Origin: Methylococcales bacterium
GTDB lineage: Bacteria; Pseudomonadota; Gammaproteobacteria; Methylococcales; Methylomonadaceae
DNA length: 64,000 nt
Assembly (NCBI GenBank): GCA_026398895.1
Contig: JAPLRZ010000045.1
Coordinates: forward strand, 62,001 to 126,000
Reading direction: 5' to 3'
This document shows, one piece after another, positions 1 to 9,549 of the stretch; position 1 is the stretch's first letter; each line of letters begins with the position of its first letter. The translations under genes were made by a program, and so were the position numbers. A model generated the notes under the pieces. It saw nothing but the letters and a program-made list of their open reading frames with translations. It was not told the origin of the DNA and did no database searches.

Positions 1-420
1 TTGTGCCTCATTTTTTGCCACAACACGCCCGTTTTTATACAAAATCCCTAAATTATATTGCGCCTTAGGATAGCCCTGATTCGCTGATTTTTGTAGCAAA
101 TCCAACGCTTTCCTTTCGTCTTTCGCTACCCCTAAAGCCTTTAAATACATGACGCTCAAGCCATTTTGCGCGGGGGCGTTTCCTTGATTAGCTGACTTTT
201 GTAACCACGCCAATGCGTTGACATAATCTTGTTTTGACGCATAAATTGCGCCCAGTTTATATTGAGCATCCGCTTTTCCCGCTTGTGCATCTTGCTCCCA
301 TTGCGCAAATTTTTCGTTTTCAGGGTTTGTGTTGGTGGCACAAGCAGCAACTGACAACACGATAGTTATCATCAAAATAACACACAAAAAATGGAGACTG
401 TTACGCAAAATTTTCATCAT
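1..420 (-). CDS. Sel1-repeat lipoprotein, C-terminus beyond the window
   Basis: The frame is open from the ATG at 420 to the window edge (140 codons, no stop), so the gene is partial. The N-terminus is a short hydrophobic signal ending in VAAC, a lipobox, so the product is probably an outer-membrane or periplasmic lipoprotein. After about residue 35 come Sel1/TPR-like units of about 36 residues with the recurring pattern A-x-A-Q-x-x-L-G and A-L-x-W-L-x-K-S-A-x-Q-G; at least three can be read. Sel1 repeats are alpha-helical scaffolds for protein-protein contacts; no specific partner is indicated here. An AAGGAAA Shine-Dalgarno sequence just upstream supports the start. Confidence 0.8.
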   Translation of the reverse strand, partial: MMKILRNSLHFLCVILMITIVLSVAACATNTNPENEKFAQWEQDAQAGKADAQYKLGAIYASKQDYVNALAWLQKSANQGNAPAQNGLSVMYLKALGVAKDERKALDLLQKSANQGYPKAQYNLGILYKNGRVVAKNEAQ

Positions 421-457
421 TTTCCTTAGTTTTACGGTAATGGGTTAAGCTGGTTAT

Positions 458-514
458 GGAGTCCAATAGCTTTAGCTATTGCTGATTTGTAAAAAGCTGA
501 AGCTTTTTGACTCC
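458..514. repeat. dispersed palindromic repeat, GGAGTC/GACTCC family
   Basis: GGAGTC (458-463) and GACTCC (509-514) bracket two smaller palindromes, AATAGCTTTAGCTATT and AAAAAGCTGAAGCTTTTT. Related copies lie at 7815-7844 and 54623-54676, with a shortened one at 16780-16806. It sits in the 245-bp gap between the Sel1 gene and the zinc-ribbon gene, and no gene is seen in that gap. Confidence 0.75.
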
Positions 515-665
515 TATTCCCTTCTAATAGCTGTAAACAAAAAATGTTTTAATCACAACACATTGATTTATTTTGTTTATTTTTATGGAGCTAACTAGCA
601 CCAAAGGTTAATACATTACCAGTTTTACCATGTGCTGGCATATTACACTCTTTTAGCGCGACTTC

Positions 666-953
666 TTACAACACCGTAATAATCAACGCAAACACAAATA
701 CAAAAATCACGAACAGTGTAAACCATGCGCGTGTAGATAATCCTGCTGCAAATTGTTTTAATTCTGCCAACAAAGCTTGCTTTCTATCGGGTGCGTCCAA
801 AATTTTTTGATAATGTCCGCGAAAAGAATGTGCCGCTTCGTAAGCCTCCTCTTCGGCAATCAATTCAGCAATCGTTGGATAAAAACCGCCGCATTCAAGG
901 CATCTTAGCTCCGATGTACTACGCTCATGACCACAAACTCGACAGTTATTCAT
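666..953 (-). CDS. small zinc-ribbon protein with C-terminal membrane anchor
   Basis: 95 residues. The N-terminus has two C-x-x-C pairs (CRVCG near residues 4-8 and CLECGG near 18-23), the pattern of a rubredoxin-like zinc ribbon. A charged helical segment follows, and residues about 76-95 are a strongly hydrophobic helix that ends the protein, giving a tail-anchored topology with the ribbon in the cytoplasm. AGGAG stands upstream of the ATG. Function is unknown. No operon partner: the next gene is divergent. Confidence 0.75.
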   Translation of the reverse strand: MNNCRVCGHERSTSELRCLECGGFYPTIAELIAEEEAYEAAHSFRGHYQKILDAPDRKQALLAELKQFAAGLSTRAWFTLFVIFVFVFALIITVL

Positions 954-1096
954 GTTATGCTCCTACGCAAAAATTAGTAATGTGATTAATATACAAGCTT
1001 AGACAAAGGTAATAAAGCCCATACCCTATTTGACCTGCGTTTGATTAAATCCGCGCTCCCCGCTATCATGTACTTTGTACAATGTAGGTGGAAAAT

Positions 1097-4000
1097 ATGT
1101 CACTATTAACGTTTGAAATCCAATCACAGCGATTGAAATTTTTAAAATTACTGAGTGTGTCGGCACTTTATGTGTTTGCGTATCGCTTTGTTGGTGATTA
1201 TTTAGCCCCTCAAGGAAGTACAAGCCTATTTTTTATCGCCACAGGTATCGCTTTAGCCGCACTGCTTTTAGGCGGTAGAGTTTACGCACCAAGTATTTTT
1301 TTCGGCAGTCTGATTGCCAATCTGTTGAGTGGAATTGACCTTTGGATAGCCATTAACATTGCCACGGGCTGTACGCTGAGTGCGGTTTTAGGCGCGACTT
1401 TCGTCACTTACAAAAACAACATTGATTTATCACTCCGTTCTTTGCCTGACTATCTGCGCCTGATTGTTTTTGGCGGTCTTTTGGGGTGCAGTATCGGTGC
1501 GTTGATAGGAACAACCACCTTGCAACTGGCGAATATAATTAAGCCAGATCATTATTTTACTGAACTATTACGCTGGCTAATTGACGATGTCTTGGGCGTT
1601 GTTTTAATTACGCCGTTAATTTTAGTATGGCAAAAAATGCCAGCTCACTTACTAATCGCAAAAAATGGACTAAAAATAGCTCTTATCGTAGCGGGAACGT
1701 GGTTAGTCGGACAAATTATTTTCCTCGGTTGGTTTCTTGAAATTTTAGGTATGACTGCTAAAGGTTACTGGTTATTTGCCATTGTCACCTTAGTAGCAAC
1801 TCAATTAGGCAGACACGGTACGTTGGTTATTTTATTGATGATAGTCGTGCAAGCCATGCTGGGAGCGACACACGGTGTTGGCTTTTTCGCCGATGATTTG
1901 GAAAAAGCACATCTGATTAATTTTTATTTTTACAGCATTAGTTTATCGTTGGTGGGTATTGCACTGGCTATACATATTGATAAGCGCGATTTAATAGAAC
2001 AGGAGCTACGCGAAAGCAAAAATACGCTGCAACGTCTGTTTGAAGATTCCAATGATGCCATACTACTGATTAAAAATAATGTGTTTATCAATTGCAATAC
2101 CGCTGCCTTAAAGCTACTGGGCTATGCTAACAAAGCGCAGTTAATTAATCGTAGCCCTAGTGAGCTATCGCCGCCTTACCAAGCAGACGGGTGCGATTCT
2201 GAACAAAAAGCCGCTGAAATAATCGCCATGGTGCTGAATGTGGGGCATCATCGTTTTGACTGGTGTCATCTACGCGCCGATGGTTCTGCTCTTGTTGTTG
2301 AAGTCACTCTCAGTAAAATCACACTACAGGGTGAGATTATTATTCATGTGGCTTGGCGAGATATTAGTGAACGCAAACGAATGGAGTCGGCACTACGCGA
2401 CAGTGAAGAACGCTTCAAAAGTATTTTTAATCAAGCTCCATTAGGTATTGCACTGGTTGATTCATTAACGGGGCGAATTCTGGAAGCAAATTTGATGTTT
2501 GCAAAAATTGCTGGCAGAACGGTGGAAGAAGTTATTTCTATCGATCGGCTTAGCATCACCCATCCTGAGGATGAGCAGAAAGATTTGGCGAATATGGCAT
2601 TAATGCTTGCAGGAAAAATCAACGGTTTTACTATGGAAAAACGTTTGGTTCGTCCTGATGGCAGTATTGTCTGGGTTAATTTAACGGTCGCACCGATGCA
2701 GGTTGAAAATCAAAACTACCCGCATCATCACTGTATCATCGAAGATATTAGCGAACGCAAACAACTGGACGCTGCGCAATTGTTTCTGTTTGAATGCGGT
2801 TATCAGCAATCGGGTGAGGATTTTTTTGCCGCTCTGGCGCGTTATCTTGCCGAAACATTAGAGATGGATTATGTCTGTATTGATAGATTGAAACCAGAGG
2901 GCTTAGTCGCAGAAACTGTGGCAATTTATAGTGATGGTCATTTTGAAGATAATGTCTCTTATAGCCTGTATGACACGCCTTGTGGTGACGTAGTCGGTAA
3001 TATTATTTGTTGCTTTGCTGACAATGTGTGCCATTTATTTCCCAATGATAGTGTGCTGCAAGAAATGAGAGCAGAAAGTTATATTGGCACGACATTATGG
3101 GATTTTAATGGTCAACCCAATGGATTAATCGCGCTCATTAGTCGCAAGCCTTTAAAAAATAGGCAGTTAGCAGAAATGTTACTCAAATTGGTAGCGATAC
3201 GCGCCGCAGGTGAATTAGAACGCCAACGGGCAGACTCCGAATTACGCATTGCAGCAACTATTTTTGAATCCCAAGAAGGGATGTTTATCACCAATGCCGA
3301 GAAAATTATCGTCAAAGTTAATCACGCGTTTACTGAAATTACTGGTTATTCGCCTGTTGAAGCAATCGGACACCCCCCCCATTTGTTACATTCTGGACGG
3401 CACGATGACGCGTTTTACAAAATGTTATGGCAAAGCATTGAGAGTACCAGTATGTGGCAAGGTGAAATTTGGAATCAGCGTAAAAACGGTGAAATCTATC
3501 CACAATGGCTGACTATCACCGCAGTAAAAGCCAGTCATAATGGAATAGTGACCCATTATGTGGCAACACTGACTGATATTAGTGAACGCAAGACTGCCGA
3601 GGAAAACATAAAACAGCTTGCTTTCTATGATGTATTGACCAATCTGCCCAATCGTCGCGCCTTGTCCGAGCGTATGAAATATAGCATCAGTTTAGCGCGA
3701 AGAGATAATAAGCAGATGGCGGTGTTAATGCTGGATTTAGATAAATTTAAACCCGTCAACGATAACTTCGGACACGCCGCAGGGGATCAGTTATTGAAAC
3801 AAGTGGCGCAACGTATTAAAGCCCGTTTGCGTGATGCTGATATGGTGGCGCGTTTAGGAGGCGATGAATTTATAATATTGTTGGATGAAATTAGCCTCCA
3901 TGCAAATGTTGAACGCGTCGCTAAAGACATTATTGAAACCTTAGCCCACCCATTCATAGTAACTAAGAATGACACGGTACAAATTGGTGTGAGTATTGGG

Positions 4001-4909
4001 ATTAGCTTATATCCGCAACATGGCGATAATCCTGAAACACTGATTGATAATGCTGATGCCGCGTTGTATCTGGCTAAAAAACAAGGACGTGGTTGCTTTG
4101 CTTATTTTTCTGAACAATTAACCCTGATTGCACAACAACGTATTGCTATGGAAGCAAGGCTACGGCGGGCAATTGAACATCAGGAATTCCGTGTGTACTA
4201 TCAGCCACAAATCGATATTACCAGCAACCACATCATCGGCGCGGAAGCGTTAGTTCGTTGGCAAGACCCCACTGTAGGGCTGATTTTCCCCGATGACTTT
4301 ATGCCGATTGCCGAAACCACCGATTTATTTTCTATTATTGATGCGTGGATATTAACAGAAACCTGCAAGCAAGGAAGTCTATGGCTGAAGGCAGGGTTGC
4401 CCCCGCTGACGTTAACGGTTAATCTGTCGCCGCAACAATTTCGTCATCGAGGTATTAGCGGTGAAATCGCTACGGTATTGGCAGAAACTAATTTCCCTGC
4501 GAAGCAACTGGAATTGGAAATAAGCGAAGCGGGTTTAATGGCAAATCAAGATCAAGCACTGGCTATTCTCACTGCTCTAAACAACCAAGGTATTCAGTTA
4601 GCCATTGATGATTTTGGTACAGGCTATTCATCATTCTCGGCACTTAAACACTTTCCACTGAGCATTATAAAAATCGATAAAAGCTTTATCAAAGATATTC
4701 CCTTGTTACCCAATGATATGATTATTGCCAGCACCATAATTAATATGGGGCATAATTTAGGCTTTAAAGTATTAGCAAAAGGCGTGGAAACAGCGGAACA
4801 ACTGGCATTTTTACAAAGACACGGTTGTGATAGTTACCAAGGTTTTTTCTACAGTCCAGCAATTACAGCAGAGGCCTTTGTTGAGTTATTACACAAAGCT
4901 ATGGTATAA
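1097..4909 (+). CDS. MASE1-PAS-PAS-GAF-PAS-GGDEF-EAL cyclic-di-GMP protein with altered EAL site
   Basis: About 1270 residues. Residues 10-295 form an eight-helix MASE1-like membrane sensor, followed by PAS (about 307-425), PAS (435-555), a GAF-like segment (560-700), PAS (715-830), GGDEF (840-1000) and EAL (1015-1265). The GGDEF motif is intact (residues 921-925) and is preceded at the right spacing by RDAD, a product-inhibition I-site, so diguanylate cyclase activity is likely. In the EAL domain E1050-A-L, the DDFGTG motif, KIDKSF and the final Q are present, but the Glu normally found in the AEGVE motif is Lys (K1228, codon AAA). This Glu is the proposed general base of EAL phosphodiesterases. 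An in-frame GTG lies at 1088, but AGGTGG is correctly spaced for the ATG at 1097. The gene appears monocistronic. Confidence 0.9.
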   Translation: MSLLTFEIQSQRLKFLKLLSVSALYVFAYRFVGDYLAPQGSTSLFFIATGIALAALLLGGRVYAPSIFFGSLIANLLSGIDLWIAINIATGCTLSAVLGATFVTYKNNIDLSLRSLPDYLRLIVFGGLLGCSIGALIGTTTLQLANIIKPDHYFTELLRWLIDDVLGVVLITPLILVWQKMPAHLLIAKNGLKIALIVAGTWLVGQIIFLGWFLEILGMTAKGYWLFAIVTLVATQLGRHGTLVILLMIVVQAMLGATHGVGFFADDLEKAHLINFYFYSISLSLVGIALAIHIDKRDLIEQELRESKNTLQRLFEDSNDAILLIKNNVFINCNTAALKLLGYANKAQLINRSPSELSPPYQADGCDSEQKAAEIIAMVLNVGHHRFDWCHLRADGSALVVEVTLSKITLQGEIIIHVAWRDISERKRMESALRDSEERFKSIFNQAPLGIALVDSLTGRILEANLMFAKIAGRTVEEVISIDRLSITHPEDEQKDLANMALMLAGKINGFTMEKRLVRPDGSIVWVNLTVAPMQVENQNYPHHHCIIEDISERKQLDAAQLFLFECGYQQSGEDFFAALARYLAETLEMDYVCIDRLKPEGLVAETVAIYSDGHFEDNVSYSLYDTPCGDVVGNIICCFADNVCHLFPNDSVLQEMRAESYIGTTLWDFNGQPNGLIALISRKPLKNRQLAEMLLKLVAIRAAGELERQRADSELRIAATIFESQEGMFITNAEKIIVKVNHAFTEITGYSPVEAIGHPPHLLHSGRHDDAFYKMLWQSIESTSMWQGEIWNQRKNGEIYPQWLTITAVKASHNGIVTHYVATLTDISERKTAEENIKQLAFYDVLTNLPNRRALSERMKYSISLARRDNKQMAVLMLDLDKFKPVNDNFGHAAGDQLLKQVAQRIKARLRDADMVARLGGDEFIILLDEISLHANVERVAKDIIETLAHPFIVTKNDTVQIGVSIGISLYPQHGDNPETLIDNADAALYLAKKQGRGCFAYFSEQLTLIAQQRIAMEARLRRAIEHQEFRVYYQPQIDITSNHIIGAEALVRWQDPTVGLIFPDDFMPIAETTDLFSIIDAWILTETCKQGSLWLKAGLPPLTLTVNLSPQQFRHRGISGEIATVLAETNFPAKQLELEISEAGLMANQDQALAILTALNNQGIQLAIDDFGTGYSSFSALKHFPLSIIKIDKSFIKDIPLLPNDMIIASTIINMGHNLGFKVLAKGVETAEQLAFLQRHGCDSYQGFFYSPAITAEAFVELLHKAMV

Positions 4910-4942
4910 AAATTGCTTGATTTTACCTTGACTATCGCAGAC

Positions 4943-5187
4943 TTAAATAACTAATGTTACGCACAAAAACATTTTTGTCCACGAAAGACACGAAAAGCAC
5001 GAAAAAGACTAAAAAATAATAATGTGTCTTACAAGTTATGGCCCGCAAAGTCAGGTAAAGCCTGACCTCTAGGGGATAAAAACTTATGCTTTATTACTTA
5101 ACGCGTGGACAGGACACATTAACTTTGATTTTTTTCGTGCCTTTCGTGGACTATTGCTTTTTCATGCGTAACATCAGTTAAATAACT
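4943..5187. mobile_element. MITE-like element with about 55-bp imperfect terminal inverted repeats
   Basis: The left end (4943-4998) and the reverse complement of the right end (5130-5187) share TTAAATAACT, ATGTTACGCA and GTCCACGAAAG-CACGAAAA in the same order. The roughly 245-bp unit encodes nothing convincing. It contains a short GTCAGG/CCTGAC hairpin at 5050-5066, related to the palindrome family seen at 12.4, 42.4 and 58.5 kb. It fills most of the gap between the GGDEF-EAL gene and sdhC, so the sdh promoter should lie in or just after its right end. Confidence 0.6.
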
Positions 5188-5260
5188 GATAATTTTAAGT
5201 CGTTATAGTTTAGACTTACTCAAAAAACCTCACTATAAAAATCAACCACTGGATAATATT

Positions 5261-5632
5261 ATGCCTACTCACAGTAACAGACCAATTTCCCCGCATTTAC
5301 AAGCTTACCGATTGCCACTGACTGGCATTATTTCTATTACTCATCGCATGACGGGTGTGTTTTTATCCGTTGGCTTAGTTGCCGTTATTTATATTTTGTT
5401 GGAAATTGCAGGCGGCGCGGCTGATTATACTTCTATGCAACAATTGCTTAATGTTTGGTTGATAAAACTGGCCTATTGGGGGTTTATTTACGCGCTGTTT
5501 TTTCATTTATGTCACGGTGTGCGACATTTAATCTGGGATACAGGACGTAGCTTTGAGCCAGAAACGCTAGAACGCTATGCCTTGATTGAATTGGCTGCTT
5601 CAGTCGTCTTAACTTTTATTGCTCTTGTGTGA
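5261..5632 (+). CDS. sdhC: succinate dehydrogenase cytochrome b556 subunit
   Basis: 123 residues with three membrane helices, the usual size for SdhC. SITHRMTG near residues 27-34 holds the Ser and Arg that line the ubiquinone pocket, and FHLCHGVRHLIWD near residues 81-93 carries the heme b ligand region. With SdhD it anchors the flavoprotein and iron-sulfur subunits of complex II to the inner membrane. It is first in the order C-D-A, with 7 bp before sdhD. Confidence 0.95.
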   Translation: MPTHSNRPISPHLQAYRLPLTGIISITHRMTGVFLSVGLVAVIYILLEIAGGAADYTSMQQLLNVWLIKLAYWGFIYALFFHLCHGVRHLIWDTGRSFEPETLERYALIELAASVVLTFIALV

Positions 5633-5639
5633 GGATTTT

Positions 5640-6020
5640 ATGCCCTATAGAACACCATTAAGCCGCGCTCGTGGCTTAGGCTCAGCGCAAGCGGGTAGCC
5701 ACCATTGGTGGATGCAGCGCGTCACTGCTGTTGCCTTAATTCCTTTGTCATTCGCTGCTATTCGCTTGCTCAATTTAAGTATTGGCGCACCTTTCGCAGA
5801 AACGCTGGCGTGGTTAGCCGCGCCATTACACAGTACGCTGATTATCGCTTGGCTATTGGCGGTTTTTTACCATGCTGCTTTAGGTTTACAAATCGTTATT
5901 GAAGATTATGTTGCGGTCGAAGGCATGAAAATAACAGCCATTTGGACGGTAAATATAATTTTCTTTTTGTTAGCATTGGCGGGTGTGCTTGCCGTGTTGC
6001 GCGTTATTTCAGTAGGCTAA
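5640..6020 (+). CDS. sdhD: succinate dehydrogenase membrane anchor subunit
   Basis: 126 residues, three hydrophobic helices, matching SdhD. The motif [11 protein letters not shown] near the N-terminus is the typical SdhD entry, and [15 protein letters not shown] contains the conserved His and the Asp-Tyr pair associated with heme and quinone binding. An upstream start at 5619 is possible, but GAGG at 5631-5634 fits the ATG at 5640. It is followed 2 bp later by sdhA. Confidence 0.93.
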   Translation: MPYRTPLSRARGLGSAQAGSHHWWMQRVTAVALIPLSFAAIRLLNLSIGAPFAETLAWLAAPLHSTLIIAWLLAVFYHAALGLQIVIEDYVAVEGMKITAIWTVNIIFFLLALAGVLAVLRVISVG

Positions 6021-6022
6021 GC

Positions 6023-7801
6023 ATGAGTTATAAAATTATAGAACACGAATACGATGTGATTGTTGTCGGTGCAGGTGGTGCGGGTTTACGCGCTACCTTA
6101 GGCATGGCAGAAAAAGGCTTAAAAACCGCCTGTATCTCTAAAGTTTTCCCCACTCGCAGTCACACGGTTGCTGCACAAGGTGGTATTAGTGCCGCGCTCG
6201 GTAATATGGGTGAAGACGATTGGCGATTTCATTTTTATGACACAGTCAAAGGTTCGGATTGGTTAGGCGATCAAGACGCGATTGAATATATGTGTCGCGA
6301 AGCCATGAACGCAGTCATTGAATTAGAGCATTACGGTGTACCGTTTTCGCGTACTGAAGACGGCAAAATTTATCAACGGGCTTTTGGGGGTATGACCACC
6401 CATTATGGCAAAGGCACAGCACAACGCACTTGCGCCGCTGCTGATAAAACAGGTCATGCTATTTTGCATACTCTGTATCAACAAGCGATCAAAAATAACG
6501 CTGAATTTTTTGTTGAATACATTGTGCTGGATTTAATCATGCAGGACGGCGAATGTCGGGGCGTATTAGCGTGGTGTTTAGATGATGGTTCATTGCATTT
6601 ATTTAAAGCACACGTCACCGTATTAGCCACAGGCGGTTATGGACGCACATTCTTTTCCTGCACCTCTGCACATACCGTTACGGGTGATGGCAATGCGATG
6701 GTATTACGCGCTGGTTTACCGTTACAAGACATGGAATTTATTCAATTTCATCCCACAGGCATTTATGGTTCTGGCTGTTTAATTACCGAAGGCGTAAGAG
6801 GGGAGGGTGGTTATTTAACCAACTCCGAAGGCGAACGCTTTATGGAACGCTACGCACCGTCTGCCAAAGATTTAGCTTCGCGTGATGTGGTTAGTCGCGC
6901 AATGACCATCGAAATTCATGAAGGACGCGGCGTAGGGAAAAATAAAGATCACATCTATCTGCATTTAGAACACTTAGACCCCGCGTTGATACATGAGCGT
7001 TTACCTGGAATTGCTGAAACTTCACGAATTTTTGCGGGTGTTGATGTCACTAAAGAACCGATTCCTGTCTTGCCGACTGTGCATTACAACATGGGCGGCA
7101 TACCCACTAACTACAAAGCCGAAGTCGTTACCTTAGAGGGAGATAATCCCGATAAAGTGGTGATAGGTTTAATGGCAATTGGTGAAGCGGCGTGTGTCTC
7201 GGTACACGGTGCAAATCGTTTAGGATCAAACTCATTGCTGGATTTGGTGGTCTTTGGACGCTCTGCCGCTATTCGTTGCGCCGAACTAATTCAACTAGGA
7301 ACTCCACATAAACCACTCGCCGCCACTGCTTGCGATGCAGCACTGGCGCGTTTTGACGGCATTCGCAATGCCAACGGTGTCCGCAATGTGGCGGAGATTC
7401 GTTTAGCGATGCAAAAAACCATGCAAAGCAAAGCAGCGGTGTTTAGAACCCAAATCACACTGGATGAAGGTATCGCGGCAATGGCGGACATAAGCAAAAC
7501 ATTTGCCGAAGTGGGCGTTAAAGATAAGTCGCTAATCTGGAATACTGATTTAGTTGAAACCTTAGAATTGGATAATTTACTGGCACAAGCCAAGGTCGCT
7601 ATTAACGCCGCTGGTAATCGCCATGAAAGCCGAGGCGGACACGCCAGAGAAGATTATCCCAACCGTGATGATGCTAACTGGATGAAACATACGCTGACGT
7701 GGCTGATTGATGAGCAAGTCAAAATCGCTTATCGTCCTGTGCATTTATACACACTGACCGATGACGTGGAGATGATTCCACCGAAAGAACGGGTTTATTA
7801 A
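6023..7801 (+). CDS. sdhA: succinate dehydrogenase flavoprotein subunit
   Basis: 592 residues, normal for SdhA. The N-terminal Rossmann motif [11 protein letters not shown] binds FAD, and the His in [13 protein letters not shown] is the covalent flavin attachment site. The substrate-site motifs [20 protein letters not shown] and [19 protein letters not shown] are intact, as is the C-terminal [14 protein letters not shown]. It oxidises succinate to fumarate on the cytoplasmic face of the membrane. An upstream in-frame start would overlap sdhD; the ATG at 6023, 2 bp after sdhD, gives the family length. Unusually, sdhB does not follow: a palindrome and a convergent hydrogenase gene come next. 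Confidence 0.97.
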   Translation: MSYKIIEHEYDVIVVGAGGAGLRATLGMAEKGLKTACISKVFPTRSHTVAAQGGISAALGNMGEDDWRFHFYDTVKGSDWLGDQDAIEYMCREAMNAVIELEHYGVPFSRTEDGKIYQRAFGGMTTHYGKGTAQRTCAAADKTGHAILHTLYQQAIKNNAEFFVEYIVLDLIMQDGECRGVLAWCLDDGSLHLFKAHVTVLATGGYGRTFFSCTSAHTVTGDGNAMVLRAGLPLQDMEFIQFHPTGIYGSGCLITEGVRGEGGYLTNSEGERFMERYAPSAKDLASRDVVSRAMTIEIHEGRGVGKNKDHIYLHLEHLDPALIHERLPGIAETSRIFAGVDVTKEPIPVLPTVHYNMGGIPTNYKAEVVTLEGDNPDKVVIGLMAIGEAACVSVHGANRLGSNSLLDLVVFGRSAAIRCAELIQLGTPHKPLAATACDAALARFDGIRNANGVRNVAEIRLAMQKTMQSKAAVFRTQITLDEGIAAMADISKTFAEVGVKDKSLIWNTDLVETLELDNLLAQAKVAINAAGNRHESRGGHAREDYPNRDDANWMKHTLTWLIDEQVKIAYRPVHLYTLTDDVEMIPPKERVY

Positions 7802-7814
7802 GCACTTAGACAGA

Positions 7815-7844
7815 GGAGTCCAATAGCTTCAGCTATTGGACTCC
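7815..7844. repeat. perfect palindrome between convergent sdhA and hoxH
   Basis: GGAGTCCAATAGCT and AGCTATTGGACTCC form a perfect 14-base pairing around a 2-base centre, so a 13-bp stem with a 4-base loop. It belongs to the GGAGTC/GACTCC family also found at 458-514 and 54623-54676. Lying between two convergent genes, it may act as a bidirectional terminator, although no T-run follows. Confidence 0.75.
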
Positions 7845-7941
7845 AAGCTCTCTCAGGTCTTTTCATTTATTTTATAGGTAAAGTGTCCTGTTTAGTGTAA
7901 CCACATCACAAATGAGAGTAGTGCCTTTAATGGACGCTAAT

Positions 7942-9429
7942 TTATTCCACCTCACCCAAACTATTCTTAAACACCTGTTTAACAATTTGCCCCTCAGCAT
8001 TCACTAATTCCACTTCCAGCGGCATTTTACCTAAGGCATGAGTGGCACAGGATAAACAGGGATCATAAGCACGAATCGCGACTTCTAAATGATTTAACAG
8101 TGGTTCAGTAATTTCTAAACCGTCTAAATAAGTCGCGGCAACTTGGCGCACTGATTCATTCATGGCTTGATTGTTGCTGGTGGTGGAGACAATTAAATTA
8201 GCTTTGGTGACTATGTCGTTTTCATCAATTTGATAATGATGGAACAGCGTACCGCGTGGAGCTTCAATGACACCGATACCCTCAAAGCGTTTTGTGCCCG
8301 TAGCGACTAAGTCATCACCCATAATATCGGCATCGTGTAACAGTTCTTTAATAGCTTCTGCACAATATAAGATTTCAATTAATCGCGCCCAGTGATAACC
8401 GAGGGTGCTGTGGATCATGGCATCTTCACTGATGTTCATGAACACTTTGCGGGCGGCTTCGGCTTTCGGTGTGCGTATATAATCACAAACGTTCATTCGT
8501 GCTAAGGGACCAACGCGATACCAGCCGTCTTGTTTACCTTGGGCGATAAAATACGGGAATTTCATGTACGACCACGAACGCACTTCCTCATGAATGTAGT
8601 CGTTGTATTCACAATAATCGACTTGATCAAAAATGGTGTTGCCATCGATATTTTTAGCGCGTAAGCCGCCATGATACAGTTCTAATGCACCGTCTTTAGT
8701 CACCATGCCCATGTAGCTGGATTTAATGGTGGCAAATTCATCATGAAAGGCTTTATTTGAAAAATGGACTTTTTCAATTAATGCCACTGAAAATTCAGCC
8801 CATTCAATCATAAGATCGACATCTGCCAGCAAATAATCGCGTTCTTCTTTGTTCAGGGATTTATTTACTCCGCCTGCAACTGCGCTACTGCCATGAATAC
8901 GTTTGCCAGATACCATACGGATAACTTCTTGCCCAAACTTACGCAGTTTTACGCCTTGCAAACCGATGTCCGTATGCTCTTGTAATACTGCCACGATATT
9001 GCGCTTTGAAATATCACTATCAAAACCAAACAATAAATCAGGACTGGCTAGATGAAAAAAATGCAGTGCGTGAGATTGTAAAACTTGTCCAAAATGTAAT
9101 AAACGCCGACATTTATCAGCAGTGGGCGGTAGGTTTTCAGGGTCGATACCGACTAATTGATCGATAGCTTTAGCGGCAGCAAGATGATGACTGACAGGGC
9201 AGATACCGCATAAGCGTTGTACTAAAACAGGGAGTTCCCAATACGGGCGACCTTGAATAAAACGTTCAAAACCACGGAATTCAACGATATGTAGCCGTGC
9301 TTGTTGAACATGGTTATCTTCATCCAAAAGTAAAGTCACTTTTCCGTGTCCTTCAACTCGTGAAACAGGGTCTATAACAATACGTTTTAAGTTTTCGGGA
9401 GATGCAGCCGTTTCTAAATGTTCGTACAT
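7942..9429 (-). CDS. hoxH: [NiFe]-hydrogenase large subunit, HoxH (group 3d type)
   Basis: 495 residues, the size of HoxH. The L1 motif RLCGICPVSHH (near residues 72-82) and the C-terminal L2 motif DPCLSCATH supply the four Cys ligands of the NiFe centre. A C-terminal peptide of about 30 residues follows the L2 His, as in precursors cleaved by a HoxW-type protease during maturation. The N-terminal VIDPVSRVEGHGKV and VEFRGFERF are characteristic of the NAD-linked group 3d subunit. The partner genes hoxF, hoxU, hoxY and the protease gene are not beside it: upstream is a divergent DUF1348 remnant and downstream the convergent sdhA. It may be an orphan copy or served in trans. Confidence 0.93.
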   Translation of the reverse strand: MYEHLETAASPENLKRIVIDPVSRVEGHGKVTLLLDEDNHVQQARLHIVEFRGFERFIQGRPYWELPVLVQRLCGICPVSHHLAAAKAIDQLVGIDPENLPPTADKCRRLLHFGQVLQSHALHFFHLASPDLLFGFDSDISKRNIVAVLQEHTDIGLQGVKLRKFGQEVIRMVSGKRIHGSSAVAGGVNKSLNKEERDYLLADVDLMIEWAEFSVALIEKVHFSNKAFHDEFATIKSSYMGMVTKDGALELYHGGLRAKNIDGNTIFDQVDYCEYNDYIHEEVRSWSYMKFPYFIAQGKQDGWYRVGPLARMNVCDYIRTPKAEAARKVFMNISEDAMIHSTLGYHWARLIEILYCAEAIKELLHDADIMGDDLVATGTKRFEGIGVIEAPRGTLFHHYQIDENDIVTKANLIVSTTSNNQAMNESVRQVAATYLDGLEITEPLLNHLEVAIRAYDPCLSCATHALGKMPLEVELVNAEGQIVKQVFKNSLGEVE

Positions 9430-9549
9430 GATAATTCTCGCAGAAGTGGATTAATTAGCTGTTTGCTATTTTACATGGAAATCACATAAAGTTGCCTAAA
9501 ATAAGCCATTCTATTAGGCTGATGAACAGCCCTATTTTGGAGTATCACT

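Noticed and set aside
5942-6022. Longer SdhA start
   Set aside because: It would overlap the end of sdhD in another frame; the ATG at 6023 gives the family N-terminus just before the FAD motif.
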